Source: Pseudomonas sp. FP198
Lineage (GTDB): Bacteria; Pseudomonadota; Gammaproteobacteria; Pseudomonadales; Pseudomonadaceae
Length of the DNA: 64,000 bases
Assembly: GCF_030687895.1 (NCBI RefSeq)
Contig: NZ_CP117452.1
Location: 1,381,501 to 1,445,500 of the forward strand
Reading direction: 5' to 3'
Position numbers and translations under genes: made by a program. Below, piece after piece: positions 47,692-55,900 of this stretch (position 1 is its first letter; each line of letters begins with the position of its first letter). The notes under the pieces are model-generated. The model did no database searches. It worked only from the letters and a program-made list of their open reading frames with translations, and was not told the DNA's origin.

Positions 47692-48018
47692 ATGCGCACC
47701 ACTTCGACACTCATCTGCCAGGCCGCCGACCAGCTCAGGGGCTTCGTCGGCCTGAATCGCAAGACCGGCCAATACATCGTGCGTTTCAGCGAAGATTCCT
47801 TTGGCATGGACGTGGCCGCCGACGGCATCATCCCCACCTGCGAATTTGTCTGGGCCCCGGTAACGGACGGCACCATGGCGCTCAGGCGCGAGCGAATCCA
47901 GCTGTTGCTGGACCAGAACATCGACGACCGGATCAACCTTACCGAACCGCTGCGGGTGTACATGGCCCGCCAGGACTTGCCGGAAATCGTGGCGGTGCGG
48001 CAGTTGGTCGACGGTTGA
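47692..48018 (+). CDS. Conserved hypothetical protein, 108 residues
   Basis: The start is ATG 47692, with GAGG seven bases upstream; another ATG at 47680 is possible. The sequence QAADQLRGFVGLNRKTGQYI and LRRERIQLLLDQNIDDRINL is soluble with mixed secondary structure. I recognise no family. It is divergent from glpQ and followed by two REP pairs in a row. Confidence 0.65.
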   Translation: MRTTSTLICQAADQLRGFVGLNRKTGQYIVRFSEDSFGMDVAADGIIPTCEFVWAPVTDGTMALRRERIQLLLDQNIDDRINLTEPLRVYMARQDLPEIVAVRQLVDG

Positions 48019-48033
48019 ACCTGGCCGCAATGT

Positions 48034-48128
48034 CCTTGTGGGAGCGAGCCTGCTCGCGAAAGCGTTGGATCAGTCAACATCGCCGTGACTGACATACCGC
48101 TATCGCGAGCAAGCTCGCTCCCACAGGG
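48034..48128. repeat. REP pair (REPIN) 1 of 2 in tandem
   Basis: TTGTGGGAGCGAGCCTGCTC on the left and the inverted GCGAGCAAGCTCGCTCCCAC on the right, with a spacer containing GGATCAGTCAACATCGC. Confidence 0.9.
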
Positions 48129-48170
48129 GATTTGGGTCGAGCCCGATATCTGGGTTCAATGAGGACCAAT

Positions 48171-48259
48171 GTGGGAGCGAGCCTGCTCGCGAAAGCGTTG
48201 GATCAGTCAACATCGCGGTGGCTGACATGCCGCTATCGCGAGCAAGCTCCTCCCACAGG
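48171..48259. repeat. REP pair (REPIN) 2 of 2 in tandem
   Basis: It repeats the previous element, including its spacer (GGATCAGTCAACATCGC), with only a few differences and a one-base loss in the right arm (AGCAAGCTCCTCCCAC). This indicates a recent local duplication. Confidence 0.9.
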
Positions 48260-48281
48260 TTTTGTGTTTTGTTTCCTGGCA

Positions 48282-48596
48282 TCAGGTTTGGCGTTGGAAG
48301 GCATAGTCCCGTTCGACCTTGCACACCCGCGTATGGCATTGGCTGTACCAGGTGGAGCGACCGCGCTCACGGATCGCGCTGTGCTCGGGATGCTGCTTCC
48401 AGGCCAGGATCGCTGCTTCATCGCGCCAGTAGGACACGGTGATCCCCCAGCCATCATCGCCACGGGCCGATTCGACGTCTAAAAATCCAGGCTGCTCCCG
48501 GGCAAGGGCGAGCATGCGCTCGGCGGCTTCGGCGTAGCCTTGGTCCCCCTCGGTACGCAGGGAGGTGAAGATCACTGCGTAATAATGGGCGCTCAT
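48282..48596 (-). CDS. Antibiotic biosynthesis monooxygenase (ABM)-domain protein
   Basis: 104 residues. YYAVIFTSLRTEGDQGYAEA, followed by LAREQPGFLDVESARGDDGW and SYWRDEAAILAWKQHPEH, is the dimeric ferredoxin-like ABM pattern. Family members are cofactor-free monooxygenases or act in heme and quinone handling; the substrate is unknown. The start overlaps the stop of the upstream amidotransferase-like gene (ATGA), so the two are translationally coupled. Confidence 0.85.
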   Translation of the reverse strand: MSAHYYAVIFTSLRTEGDQGYAEAAERMLALAREQPGFLDVESARGDDGWGITVSYWRDEAAILAWKQHPEHSAIRERGRSTWYSQCHTRVCKVERDYAFQRQT

Positions 48597-49303
48597 GGCA
48601 TTTTCCTCGCGCAGGCTGCGACAAACGCTTTGACCAGCGGCGGCACCCGGCCTTCCAACGCGGCACGTTCAGGCTGGAACAGCGTCGCGACATAAAACGG
48701 ATGATCACGCAGCTCCACCGCTCGCAGGTAGCCGGCCGAATCCCGGGCTACGGCGTGCAGCCGCTCATTCAGCAAGTCCTGTTCAAAATGCGGATTGACC
48801 CCGAAGCGGCAACGGTAACCCTCGAACGCTGTCGGGCTGCCATAAGCCTTGGCGATCAGCGAGTCCACTTCGAGCTGAAGGCTGTCGATGGTTTCGATCA
48901 AGGCGCAGCTCAGCGGCGTCAGCAGCGCCCGTTCCGCCTCTGGAGAAGTTTCGCCATGGGCGGCGTTGGCCCAACCCAACACGTTGCGGGCATATTCCAG
49001 TACGGCATGCTGAAAACCACCGCAGGTGCCAAGGAAAGGGCGCCGCTGCTCGCGGGCAAAACGGATGGCTCGCAAGGCACCGCTTTCGTTCCGGTAAGGA
49101 CTGCCGGGCACGCACCAGATGCCATCGAAGTCATAAAGCAGCTTGTCGTCGACGATGAGATCGGTGGCCAGCCATTGGAAACCAATGTCACAGCCGGTTC
49201 GCTCGCCAGCCAGCTCAAGTGCGAGGGGGATCGCTCGGTGAGCGGTGATTTGCGGGTCATGATCGCCGATCAGGGCGATATGGATGGGACGCTGTTTTTC
49301 CAT
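48593..49303 (-). CDS. CTP synthase C-terminal-like class I glutamine amidotransferase
   Basis: 236 residues. HIALIGDHDPQITAHRAIPL begins the domain; the nucleophile elbow is RRPFLGTCGGFQHAVLEYAR (Cys in GTCGG), and late VNPHFEQ and HPFYVATLFQPE supply the His-x-Glu region (HPE replaced by QPE). This resembles the 'CTP synthase C-terminal region-related (seleno)protein' group, in which some members carry selenocysteine at the nucleophile; here it is cysteine. The acceptor is unknown. Co-translated with an ABM-domain protein and divergent from a LysR gene. Confidence 0.8.
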   Translation of the reverse strand: MEKQRPIHIALIGDHDPQITAHRAIPLALELAGERTGCDIGFQWLATDLIVDDKLLYDFDGIWCVPGSPYRNESGALRAIRFAREQRRPFLGTCGGFQHAVLEYARNVLGWANAAHGETSPEAERALLTPLSCALIETIDSLQLEVDSLIAKAYGSPTAFEGYRCRFGVNPHFEQDLLNERLHAVARDSAGYLRAVELRDHPFYVATLFQPERAALEGRVPPLVKAFVAACARKMP

Positions 49304-49380
49304 GAGAGTCTCGCCGCTTGTTGATTCCTGCTCGCCACTATAAATTGGCGTTCACGCAATCAATATTGGCGTTTATCCAA

Positions 49381-50265
49381 GTGCTCAATGCAGCGACGCA
49401 ATATCGCCTCGGTTATCCCGACTTATCCTTGATCCTGGCGCTGGTCCGTGGCGGCTCGCTGGCCCGGGCCGGGCGGCTGCTGGAAGTGGATGTGTCGACG
49501 GTCTTCCGCTCGGTGCGCCGTCTGGAGGCGGCGCTGGGCCAGCCCTTGTTCGAGAAAAGCCGTTCCGGATATTTACCCACGAGCCTCGCGCAGGCATTGG
49601 CCGAGCAGGCCGAGCGCGCCGAGCAGGCGCTGGAGGCCGCGCGTGTCGGGGTGGAGCAGGGCGGCAACGTGGTCAGCGGCACAGTACGCCTGACCTGTAC
49701 CGACTCGGTGCTGCAGGCATTGTTGCTGCCCGCGTTGGCGCGGTTCATGCCCGCCTATCCGGCCCTGACCCTGGAACTGAGCACCACGAACGACTTCGCC
49801 AACCTGAGCCGTCGCGATGCGGATATTGCCTTGCGGTTGACCCGCACGCCGCCGGGGCATCTGGTGGGTCGAAAACTGGGCCCCGTGGTTTACCGGGTGT
49901 GTGCCGGCGCCACGTATTTGTCCTCGGCCAATGCGGATGACCTTGCCGCCATGACCTGGATCGCGCCGGACGATTTCCTGCCGGATCACCCTACCGTTGC
50001 CTGGCGCCGCCAGCACTTGCCAGGCGTGGTGCCTGCCTATCGCTGCAGCAGCATGCTCTCGGTGACTGAACTGGTGCGGGCCGGTCTGGGCGTTGCGGCG
50101 CTGCCGGATTTCCTGGTCGATGGCAACCAGGGCCTGACGCCCATTGGCGAGCCTTTGGCCGGGTATGACACGGCGCTCTGGCTGCTGACCCGGCCGGATT
50201 GCCGCGCGTTGCGCTCGGTGGTTGCGCTGTTTGACGAGCTGGGGCGCAACCTGCGGCTGAACTGA
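49381..50265 (+). CDS. LysR-family transcriptional regulator
   Basis: 294 residues from GTG 49381. A longer reading begins at TTG 49318 but the extra residues are not family-like, so the start is uncertain. The helix-turn-helix is YPDLSLILALVRGGSLARAG and RLLEVDVSTVFRSVRRLEAA; the effector domain starts near TVRLTCTDSVLQALLLPAL. It probably controls the divergent amidotransferase/ABM pair. A TetR-type repressor gene converges on its 3' end with 3 bp between stops. Confidence 0.85.
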   Translation: MLNAATQYRLGYPDLSLILALVRGGSLARAGRLLEVDVSTVFRSVRRLEAALGQPLFEKSRSGYLPTSLAQALAEQAERAEQALEAARVGVEQGGNVVSGTVRLTCTDSVLQALLLPALARFMPAYPALTLELSTTNDFANLSRRDADIALRLTRTPPGHLVGRKLGPVVYRVCAGATYLSSANADDLAAMTWIAPDDFLPDHPTVAWRRQHLPGVVPAYRCSSMLSVTELVRAGLGVAALPDFLVDGNQGLTPIGEPLAGYDTALWLLTRPDCRALRSVVALFDELGRNLRLN

Positions 50266-50268
50266 GGT

Positions 50269-50877
50269 TCAGCGCTGGTAGCAGGCGAGGAACATGTCCA
50301 GTGCCGATTCGATCACCTGCGCCTGCTCATGGGGCGCCAGGCTTGGTTGGCCCATGGAGATCTGCGGCCAGAAAGCGAACGTCTTGATCAGCCCATGCAT
50401 CTGCTGGGCCGCGAATGCCGGGTCGACGGGTTTCAGCCGGCCATCGGCCTGGGCCATGCGAACCCAGACGGTCAGGCCTTCTTCACGCTCGCCCATGCGC
50501 GCAACCATGTCCTGGGCCCGCTCGGGGGAATGAATCGTGGCGGCGATGGCGATGCGCGCCAGGTCGAGAAAATTCTCGTCGGCCAGCATCTGCAGTTTGG
50601 CTTGAAGCAGCGTTCGCAGCTGATCGCGCAGTGGGGCTTGCGGGTTGTAAGGCGTGAGCTGTTCCGCCGTGATGCTGTTCCACAACCGATTGAGAATCTC
50701 GGCGAACAGCTCTTCCTTGCTTGGGAAGTGGTTATACACCGTGCGCTTGGACACCCCCGCGGTCGCCGCGATCTTGTCCATGCTGGTGATCTCGAAGCCG
50801 CTGCTGCGGAATTCGGCAATCGCCGCCTGGAGGATAGCTTCGCGTTTTCGCTCGGTAAGGCGTTGCGGTACGGTCAT
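50269..50877 (-). CDS. TetR/AcrR-family repressor
   Basis: 202 residues from ATG 50877 (a GTG at 50883 adds two residues). The N-terminal helix-turn-helix reads AILQAAIAEFRSSGFEITSM and DKIAATAGVSKRTVYNHFPS, followed by KEELFAEIL. The C-terminal domain (DENFLDLARIAIAATIHSPE) resembles the AefR/TetR_C group. It is divergent from an MBL-fold hydrolase gene, and a perfect operator-like palindrome lies between them, so it should repress that gene and itself. Confidence 0.9.
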   Translation of the reverse strand: MTVPQRLTERKREAILQAAIAEFRSSGFEITSMDKIAATAGVSKRTVYNHFPSKEELFAEILNRLWNSITAEQLTPYNPQAPLRDQLRTLLQAKLQMLADENFLDLARIAIAATIHSPERAQDMVARMGEREEGLTVWVRMAQADGRLKPVDPAFAAQQMHGLIKTFAFWPQISMGQPSLAPHEQAQVIESALDMFLACYQR

Positions 50878-50953
50878 GGGCACTCGTCGGCTGGAAAGGG
50901 AGAAATTACACTCGGCAGTTTACTTGCTCCCGGGATTCATGCAATCTAGAAAC

Positions 50954-50969
50954 TACACCGTGCGGTGTA
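50954..50969. promoter_or_regulatory. TetR operator between repressor and MBL-fold gene
   Basis: TACACCG-TG-CGGTGTA has perfect seven-base arms. A second, looser copy (TTACACTCGGCAGTTTAC) lies at about 50907-50924, nearer the repressor start. Confidence 0.75.
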
Positions 50970-51066
50970 ATTTACTTGCCAAACGGCTGAGCGTGCATGC
51001 AACGGCCATCCAGCGTCCCACGACGGCGAAGCGCATCTGCGTTGACGCCCTTGGAGTTATCGCACC

Positions 51067-52113
51067 ATGACCACTCCCTCGTTTCGCACCGACAACCCCT
51101 CATCGCGGCATGAGCAAGGCAAGTTTCGCAATCATGCCTTCACTCCGCGCGAAGGATTCGGTACGACCCTGCGCGTCATCTGGAACATGATTTTTCACAA
51201 GCCGCGAACCACACGGCCCGCAGGCACCATCGAGGTCAAGCCGCTGACCCGGGACGTTCTGCTGGCCGCGCCGAACCACAGCGTCTTCCGCCTCGGCCAT
51301 TCCACGGTGCTGCTCAAGCTGCGAGACAAGTTCTGGCTGACCGATCCGGTGTTCGCCGAGCGTGCCTCACCCGTGCAGTGGGCCGGTCCGAAGCGTTTTC
51401 ACCAGCCGCCCATCAGCCTGGAAGAATTGCCGCCGATCGAAGCGGTGATCCTGTCCCACGATCATTACGACCACCTCGATCATCAGGCCATCCTCAAGCT
51501 GGCGGCCAAGACTCGGCACTTCCTCGCGCCTCTAGGCGTGGGCGACACCCTGATCAAATGGGGCGTCGATGCCAGCAAGGTGCGTCAGCTGGATTGGTGG
51601 CAAGGCACCGAGGTGGCCGGTATCGAGTTCATCGCGACGCCATCCCAGCACTTTTCCGGGCGCGGCCTGTTCGACAGCAACAGCACCTTATGGTCGTCCT
51701 GGGTCATGATCGATGGCGCCACGCGGATCTTCTTCAGTGGCGACACCGGTTACTTCGACGGCTTCAAACGCATCGGCGAGCAATACGGCCCCTTTGACCT
51801 GACGCTGATGGAAACCGGCGCCTATAACGTCGACTGGCCCCACGTCCACATGCAGCCGGAGCAGACCCTGCAAGCACATATCGACCTGAAGGGCCGCTGG
51901 CTGCTGCCGATCCACAACGGCACGTTCGACCTGGCGATGCACGCCTGGTATGAACCCTTCGACCGCATCCTGGCCCTGGCCTGGGAGCGCAACGTCAGCA
52001 TCACCACGCCGCAAATGGGCGAGGCCTTCAACCTGGCGCAACCGCAACGGGGGCGCGCCTGGTGGCTGGACGTGGAGCCCTCGGCTTATCAAAACCAGAC
52101 CGGCGTGGCGTGA
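51067..52113 (+). CDS. MBL-fold metallo-hydrolase (NAPE-PLD/RomA-like)
   Basis: 348 residues. The metallo-beta-lactamase motifs are AVILSHDHYDHLDHQAI (HxHxDH), FIATPSQHFSGRGLFD, RIFFSGDTGYFDGFK and LLPIHNGTFDLAMH. SVFRLGHSTVLLKLRDKFWL, followed by TDPVFAERASP, places it with NAPE-hydrolysing phospholipase D-like and RomA-like proteins. RomA homologues alter outer-membrane proteins; the substrate here is unknown. No signal peptide is obvious. The divergent TetR regulator probably controls it. Confidence 0.85.
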   Translation: MTTPSFRTDNPSSRHEQGKFRNHAFTPREGFGTTLRVIWNMIFHKPRTTRPAGTIEVKPLTRDVLLAAPNHSVFRLGHSTVLLKLRDKFWLTDPVFAERASPVQWAGPKRFHQPPISLEELPPIEAVILSHDHYDHLDHQAILKLAAKTRHFLAPLGVGDTLIKWGVDASKVRQLDWWQGTEVAGIEFIATPSQHFSGRGLFDSNSTLWSSWVMIDGATRIFFSGDTGYFDGFKRIGEQYGPFDLTLMETGAYNVDWPHVHMQPEQTLQAHIDLKGRWLLPIHNGTFDLAMHAWYEPFDRILALAWERNVSITTPQMGEAFNLAQPQRGRAWWLDVEPSAYQNQTGVA

Positions 52114-52123
52114 GAGCGGGCCG

Positions 52124-52441
52124 CTACTCGATCATGGCGTAATCCGCCCGCTCCATCGGGTTGGGCGTAGCGCCCTTGATATTCATGCCGCGCCCAGGAG
52201 TGAAGCCGGGGAAAAACACCAGGCCTTCGGCCTCGAATCGAAACGCCAGGGCCAGGCGCGTGACATCGAGCAACTCGCCGCCCGCCTCGAAACGTCGGAT
52301 GGCCTGGACCGAGACGCCGGATTCACGGGACAGCTCCTCGACACTCCACCCCAGCATGGCTCGGGCCTGTGCGCTGTGGGCAGGGGTGAATTGATAGACG
52401 GCGATGCGTTCCAAGGTGGTTTTGATTGCGAGAGAGGCCAT
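52124..52441 (-). CDS. XRE-type helix-turn-helix regulator
   Basis: 105 residues from ATG 52441, with GGAGC upstream. AQARAMLGWSVEELSRESGV and SVQAIRRFEAGGELLDVTR form the helix-turn-helix of the Cro/CI-XRE type. The tail FEAEGLVFFPGFTPGRG is like the short proteins found singly in Pseudomonas and in mobile regions. It marks the left border of the accessory stretch. The target is unknown. Confidence 0.75.
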   Translation of the reverse strand: MASLAIKTTLERIAVYQFTPAHSAQARAMLGWSVEELSRESGVSVQAIRRFEAGGELLDVTRLALAFRFEAEGLVFFPGFTPGRGMNIKGATPNPMERADYAMIE

Positions 52442-52567
52442 GGGGGTGCTCCAAAGCTGTGGATTCAAAAAATACTGTGTTTTTGTACAGTTGTTTTGGC
52501 TCCGCTTCAATCTCATTTTCTTGATCAATGACCAGCGGTCATTTCCGGCCGGGTGCTCGGGGCGTGA

Positions 52568-52717
52568 CCTAGTACCCGACGAAACTCTTTGAGATTGCTG
52601 GTTGCATATGATCTGCTGAGCGATCAGGAACTGGCGGTTCTGAGCGAGGAGCTACGTGAGAGGATTTCTGACGCTATTCGCCAACCCTTCGAGATTGAAT
52701 GGGCCGAAGACGCCTAG
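52568..52717 (+). pseudogene. Remnant coding segment
   Basis: A frame with protein-like content (YDLLSDQELAVLSEELRERI, then QPFEIEWAEDA and a stop at 52717) has no ATG and no ribosome-binding site, and is closed upstream by a stop. It looks like the 3' end of a lost gene. I could not identify the parent family. Confidence 0.35.
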
Positions 52718-52744
52718 TATTTCCAGCATTTTCCGAGAGCCCAA

Positions 52745-53440
52745 ATGTTGATCTTCAACTGCACCGAAGCAGCCAGCAACTTTTTCAGCCGTGTGAGCAA
52801 AGGCAAGAAAATCACCCCGGTGGAAAAACCACCATCGCCTGTTATCGAGGACGATGAGCTGGGTGACCTCGACGAACAATGGCTGGTTCACGCGATCAGT
52901 GTGCAACGCAAACACGTGTTGTTCGTCATCCACGTACGAACCCGCTACTGCATGATTTTCGCCGATGCTAAAAAGGCTGACATCGAAGGGTTTGTCCGGC
53001 GGTTTTCCGAACGATGGATCAATGGCCTGATGCGCCACGCGGGGCATCATGATCTTCTTCGCTGGGTGGATGGCGAGCCGATGATGGAACGCTTTGGGAA
53101 ATGTTGCGATGAGTACGTTTTTTACAAACGCGGCCATCGCGGTGCGCAAAAGCACATCAACGAGATTTCCTGGACGTTCGAGGACTGCGCCGCCGAATGG
53201 GGCACGTTACCCTCTGATGAGTTCTCTGCGGGCCGCTTCGATGGCAGCATGAACGACGTCCCGAGAAGCACTAAGGAATACAAGGGCTATCAGTACCCGG
53301 ATGAAGAGATGGTTATTCACTGGTTGCGACGTTATGGCGGCTTGGATGAATCGGCCGCCCAGGCAGCGCGTGAGCGGCGCATGGAAGTGAAACGGGAAAT
53401 ATGGGCGTTCGAACGGCAACTTGCTCAAGAGACGCAATAA
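52745..53440 (+). CDS. DUF6933-like hypothetical protein
   Basis: 231 residues. MLIFNCTEAASNFFSRVSKG, followed by LVHAISVQRKHVLFVIHVRT and RYCMIFADAKKADIEGFVRR, fits the DUF6933 description as I recall it. The C-terminal part (RGHRGAQKHINEISWTFEDC) is helical. No signal peptide or membrane segment is present. The start ATG 52745 has GAGAG upstream. It stands alone next to gene debris and converges on another hypothetical. Function is unknown. Confidence 0.65.
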   Translation: MLIFNCTEAASNFFSRVSKGKKITPVEKPPSPVIEDDELGDLDEQWLVHAISVQRKHVLFVIHVRTRYCMIFADAKKADIEGFVRRFSERWINGLMRHAGHHDLLRWVDGEPMMERFGKCCDEYVFYKRGHRGAQKHINEISWTFEDCAAEWGTLPSDEFSAGRFDGSMNDVPRSTKEYKGYQYPDEEMVIHWLRRYGGLDESAAQAARERRMEVKREIWAFERQLAQETQ

Positions 53441-53457
53441 AAGCGTGGTGCTGCAAG

Positions 53458-54447
53458 TTACTTCTCGGTCAACCCCGGCGCCTCCCGAATAATGAAGTGG
53501 TCCAGGTTCTCGATATTGGCACTGAACACCCCGAACGTCTGCTCGGGGTTCTTCTTGCTCGGCACCTGCTTCAGCTCCGGCGTGACGCCATAAAAGAAAC
53601 AATACAACGGCGCGTCACTGTCGATGGCGTGCTTGATCTCTGCCAGGAACGCCTTGCGCTTGCGGTAGTTATCGATCAGTTTCTTGCTCAGGTAGACGTT
53701 GACTGAATAAGGCTTTTTCTTCGCCTCGTCCGGCTGCTTGAACCAGACCTTCGCTTCGAAATCGATGCGAAAGCTTTGGGTGTAATCCTTGATCTCCTTG
53801 ATCTTGCCCCAGTAGATCAGTCCCTTGTTATCCAGCAGAAAGTCGATCTTCTTGAAAAAGGAACTGTAAGGCGCGGTGTGCTCGCCAATCTTCAGCGGCA
53901 TGCGCTTGAGCAGATCCTTGTTGTCGAAATTCGAGACGAAACACTCCACCGGGTGGGCGAAGACGCTGGTCTTGTCGGGCGTCGAGTCCTGAGCGGAATG
54001 GGCGTTGTCGCCGTGGGACGATGGGAGGTTCGACGTGGGCCGAGTCGCATCAACATCCTTCGGCTGATCCGACGGCTTGCGAACGTACTCACGCCGAGTC
54101 AGCAACAGCTCCGACGGGAAATGCTCTTCACGGCCGTCATCCGCTTCTGCCTCGCCACTCTCCAGATCCAACCCCGGCGTCTTCGGACTGACATACGGGC
54201 AATCCTCGATATGCCGGGTGGTTGGCTGATTCTTGAAATGTGGCGTGCGGATGTAGTTGACGTTCTTGGCATTGAACGTCGTAAGCCGATTATCCTCATC
54301 AAACGCCGCCCGACACACATCGTTGGGGCACTGAAAGCGCTCCTTGGCCGAGTCGAATGCCATGGTCTCGTCGAAATTCAGATCCCGAACGTCATAGATC
54401 GAAAGCTTGGCATCGAGGCTGAGGCAGTAGGCAGTGTCGAATTTCAT
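53458..54447 (-). CDS. Hypothetical protein with an N-terminal zinc-finger-like motif
   Basis: 329 residues. Near the N-terminus, FQCPNDVCRAAF is followed by RTPHFKNQPTTRHIEDCPY, giving C-x4-C and H-x9-H-x3-C spacings like the zinc-binding head of CoiA-type nuclease proteins. A disordered linker (residues ~95-160) and an alpha/beta C-terminal domain follow (FKKIDFLLDNKGLIYWGKIK, then KVWFKQPDEAKKKP). No PD-(D/E)XK motif is obvious. It stands alone in the accessory region. The function is not known. Confidence 0.6.
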   Translation of the reverse strand: MKFDTAYCLSLDAKLSIYDVRDLNFDETMAFDSAKERFQCPNDVCRAAFDEDNRLTTFNAKNVNYIRTPHFKNQPTTRHIEDCPYVSPKTPGLDLESGEAEADDGREEHFPSELLLTRREYVRKPSDQPKDVDATRPTSNLPSSHGDNAHSAQDSTPDKTSVFAHPVECFVSNFDNKDLLKRMPLKIGEHTAPYSSFFKKIDFLLDNKGLIYWGKIKEIKDYTQSFRIDFEAKVWFKQPDEAKKKPYSVNVYLSKKLIDNYRKRKAFLAEIKHAIDSDAPLYCFFYGVTPELKQVPSKKNPEQTFGVFSANIENLDHFIIREAPGLTEK

Positions 54448-54838
54448 CGAGGCTCGGGTCCGTGAGAGGAAGTGTATTAATACCGAAGGAAGCGGCGGGC
54501 TGCACCCAAAGTTTCAACACACCACAAAACTCTGTGGGAGCGAGCCTGCTCGCGATGCCCAATCCCCAATCCGACCATCAAGCCTGCCACCCACCTGTGC
54601 CCTGACATCAACCCGTGGCGAGGGAGCATGCTCCCGCTGGGCTGCGGAGCGGCCCCCCGTTCCACAACAAAATCGGGATGGCAACAAAGGTCCGACGGAG
54701 GCGTGACGCCCCAAATGCTGAACAATCCACTTTGATGACTGCGGCTTGAGACGCCATTTTGACAAACGGCTAGCTCGGTATCTTGCTTATCTAAAATTCA
54801 CGGCTTAGGCTAGCTTAGCTAATCTGTGGAGGTGCTAT
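54448..54838. other. Intergenic region with REP remnants and the toxin-antitoxin promoter
   Basis: This 391-bp gap holds one half-REP of each type (next entry). Just before the antitoxin start, TTAGGCTAGCTTAGCTAA (about 54806-54823) is an imperfect palindrome that could be the antitoxin's operator, followed by GGAGG for translation. Confidence 0.5.
54533..54655. repeat. Two unpaired REP halves of different types
   Basis: TGTGGGAGCGAGCCTGCTCG near 54533 and CCGTGGCGAGGGAGCATGCT near 54609 with its GGGCTGCGGAGCGGCCC follow-on. Neither has an inverted partner of its own type. Confidence 0.8.
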
Positions 54839-55084
54839 ATGAATGAACTGGTGCAAGTGAATATGCACGAAGCGAAGTCCCAGCTTTCCCAGCTTGCTGA
54901 GCGTGCATGGCATGGCGACAAGGTTGTAATCGCCAAGGCTGGTAAGCCTTATCTGGATCTGCTGCCTCATATCGATTCACCTCGGGCGCGCAAGCCTGGG
55001 CGGTTAAAAGGAAAGATTCGGATGTCTGCGGATTTTGACAAGACTCCCGATGACATCATCGATGGATTTGAGGGCAGTTTATGA
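54839..55084 (+). CDS. Phd/YefM-type antitoxin
   Basis: 81 residues. MNELVQVNMHEAKSQLSQLA and GDKVVIAKAGKPYLDLLPH are the Phd/YefM DNA-binding fold; the acidic C-terminal part (SADFDKTPDDIIDGFEGS) is the toxin-neutralising tail. GGAGG lies upstream of ATG 54839. Its stop overlaps the toxin start by four bases (ATGA). It should bind its own promoter and hold the PIN toxin inactive. Confidence 0.92.
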   Translation: MNELVQVNMHEAKSQLSQLAERAWHGDKVVIAKAGKPYLDLLPHIDSPRARKPGRLKGKIRMSADFDKTPDDIIDGFEGSL

Positions 55085-55467
55085 GGCGTCTGTTGTTAGA
55101 TACCCATGCATTCCTTTGGTGGCTCTCCGATGATCCTGCTCTGGGCGCAGAAGCTCGGCAAATAATGGGCGAGTCACGTAATCAGGTCTTGGTGAGCGCC
55201 GCTTCGATCTGGGAGATATCGATCAAACAGGCTAAAGGGATGCTTGAAGCTCCAGAGGATCTTGAGGCGCTCGTTGAGGACGAGGGTTTTACCAAACTGC
55301 CGATTTCATTGTTCCATGGTCAGCAGGCGGGCAAGTTACCGGAAATTCATCGCGATCCATTTGATCGTATGTTGATTGCCCAGGCTCAGGCGGAAGGACT
55401 GGAGTTAGTCACCGCGGACGGGATTATTCCGCAGTACGGGGTGCGGGTGGTTTCGGCGCGGTTGTGA
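55081..55467 (+). CDS. PIN-domain toxin (VapC-like)
   Basis: 128 residues. MRRLLLDTHAFLWWLSDDPA contains the first acidic residue of the PIN site, SAASIWEISIKQAKG the second, and DPFDRMLIAQAQAEGLELVT the third and fourth with the following TAD. PIN toxins of this Phd-paired group cut RNA, often initiator tRNA. It is translationally coupled to the antitoxin. Both genes look intact. Confidence 0.92.
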   Translation: MRRLLLDTHAFLWWLSDDPALGAEARQIMGESRNQVLVSAASIWEISIKQAKGMLEAPEDLEALVEDEGFTKLPISLFHGQQAGKLPEIHRDPFDRMLIAQAQAEGLELVTADGIIPQYGVRVVSARL

Positions 55468-55523
55468 GGGGGCGAGATGCTGATGTTCACAACCGGCGGA
55501 TTTTGACCGCCCCCCGAAGACAT

Positions 55524-55715
55524 CTATTGATGGTTTTGAGGACCAGCTCTGAGGGCAGGCGATTCTTCTGAATCTGAGATTTCAGCAGGTACTTCAGCCA
55601 TGCAGACCTCGTCAAACTCCCGCATAGTGGCCATGTCGATAGCGCCGATTTTCAGCAGCGCTTCGGCCGAGCTGTGAATCGACTCGAAGGCCTTAGTTCT
55701 TATTTTTTTCGTCAT
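55524..55715 (-). pseudogene. HigA-type antitoxin remnant
   Basis: 63 residues from ATG 55715, with AAGGAG upstream. TKKIRTKAFESIHSSAEALL and IDMATMREFDEVCMAEVPAE match the N-terminal helices of HigA-type antitoxins. The XRE helix-turn-helix that should follow is missing: the frame ends in SDSEESPALRAGPQNHQ. No HigB toxin is next to it. It is probably the broken half of a second toxin-antitoxin locus beside the intact PIN pair. Confidence 0.55.
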
Positions 55716-55802
55716 TACATGTCTCCTTGGGTCTCTTGTCCAACAAGCTGGACTGGCACTGCTCTCAAAATCACGGAGCTTGCCTGGTAGCCGCTTCAAC
55801 TC

Positions 55803-55841
55803 CCGTGGCGAGGGAGCTTGCTCCCGCTGGGCTGCGCCCCA
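55803..55841. repeat. Single REP half, GTGGCGAGGGAGCTTGCTCCC type
   Basis: CCGTGGCGAGGGAGCTTGCT then CCCGCTGGGCTGCGCCCC; its partner is lost. Confidence 0.8.
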
Positions 55842-55900
55842 ATCCCATCCCCAAACAAACACCGTCGCCCGAACACGGACGACGGCTTCTGCTTGAGCGC

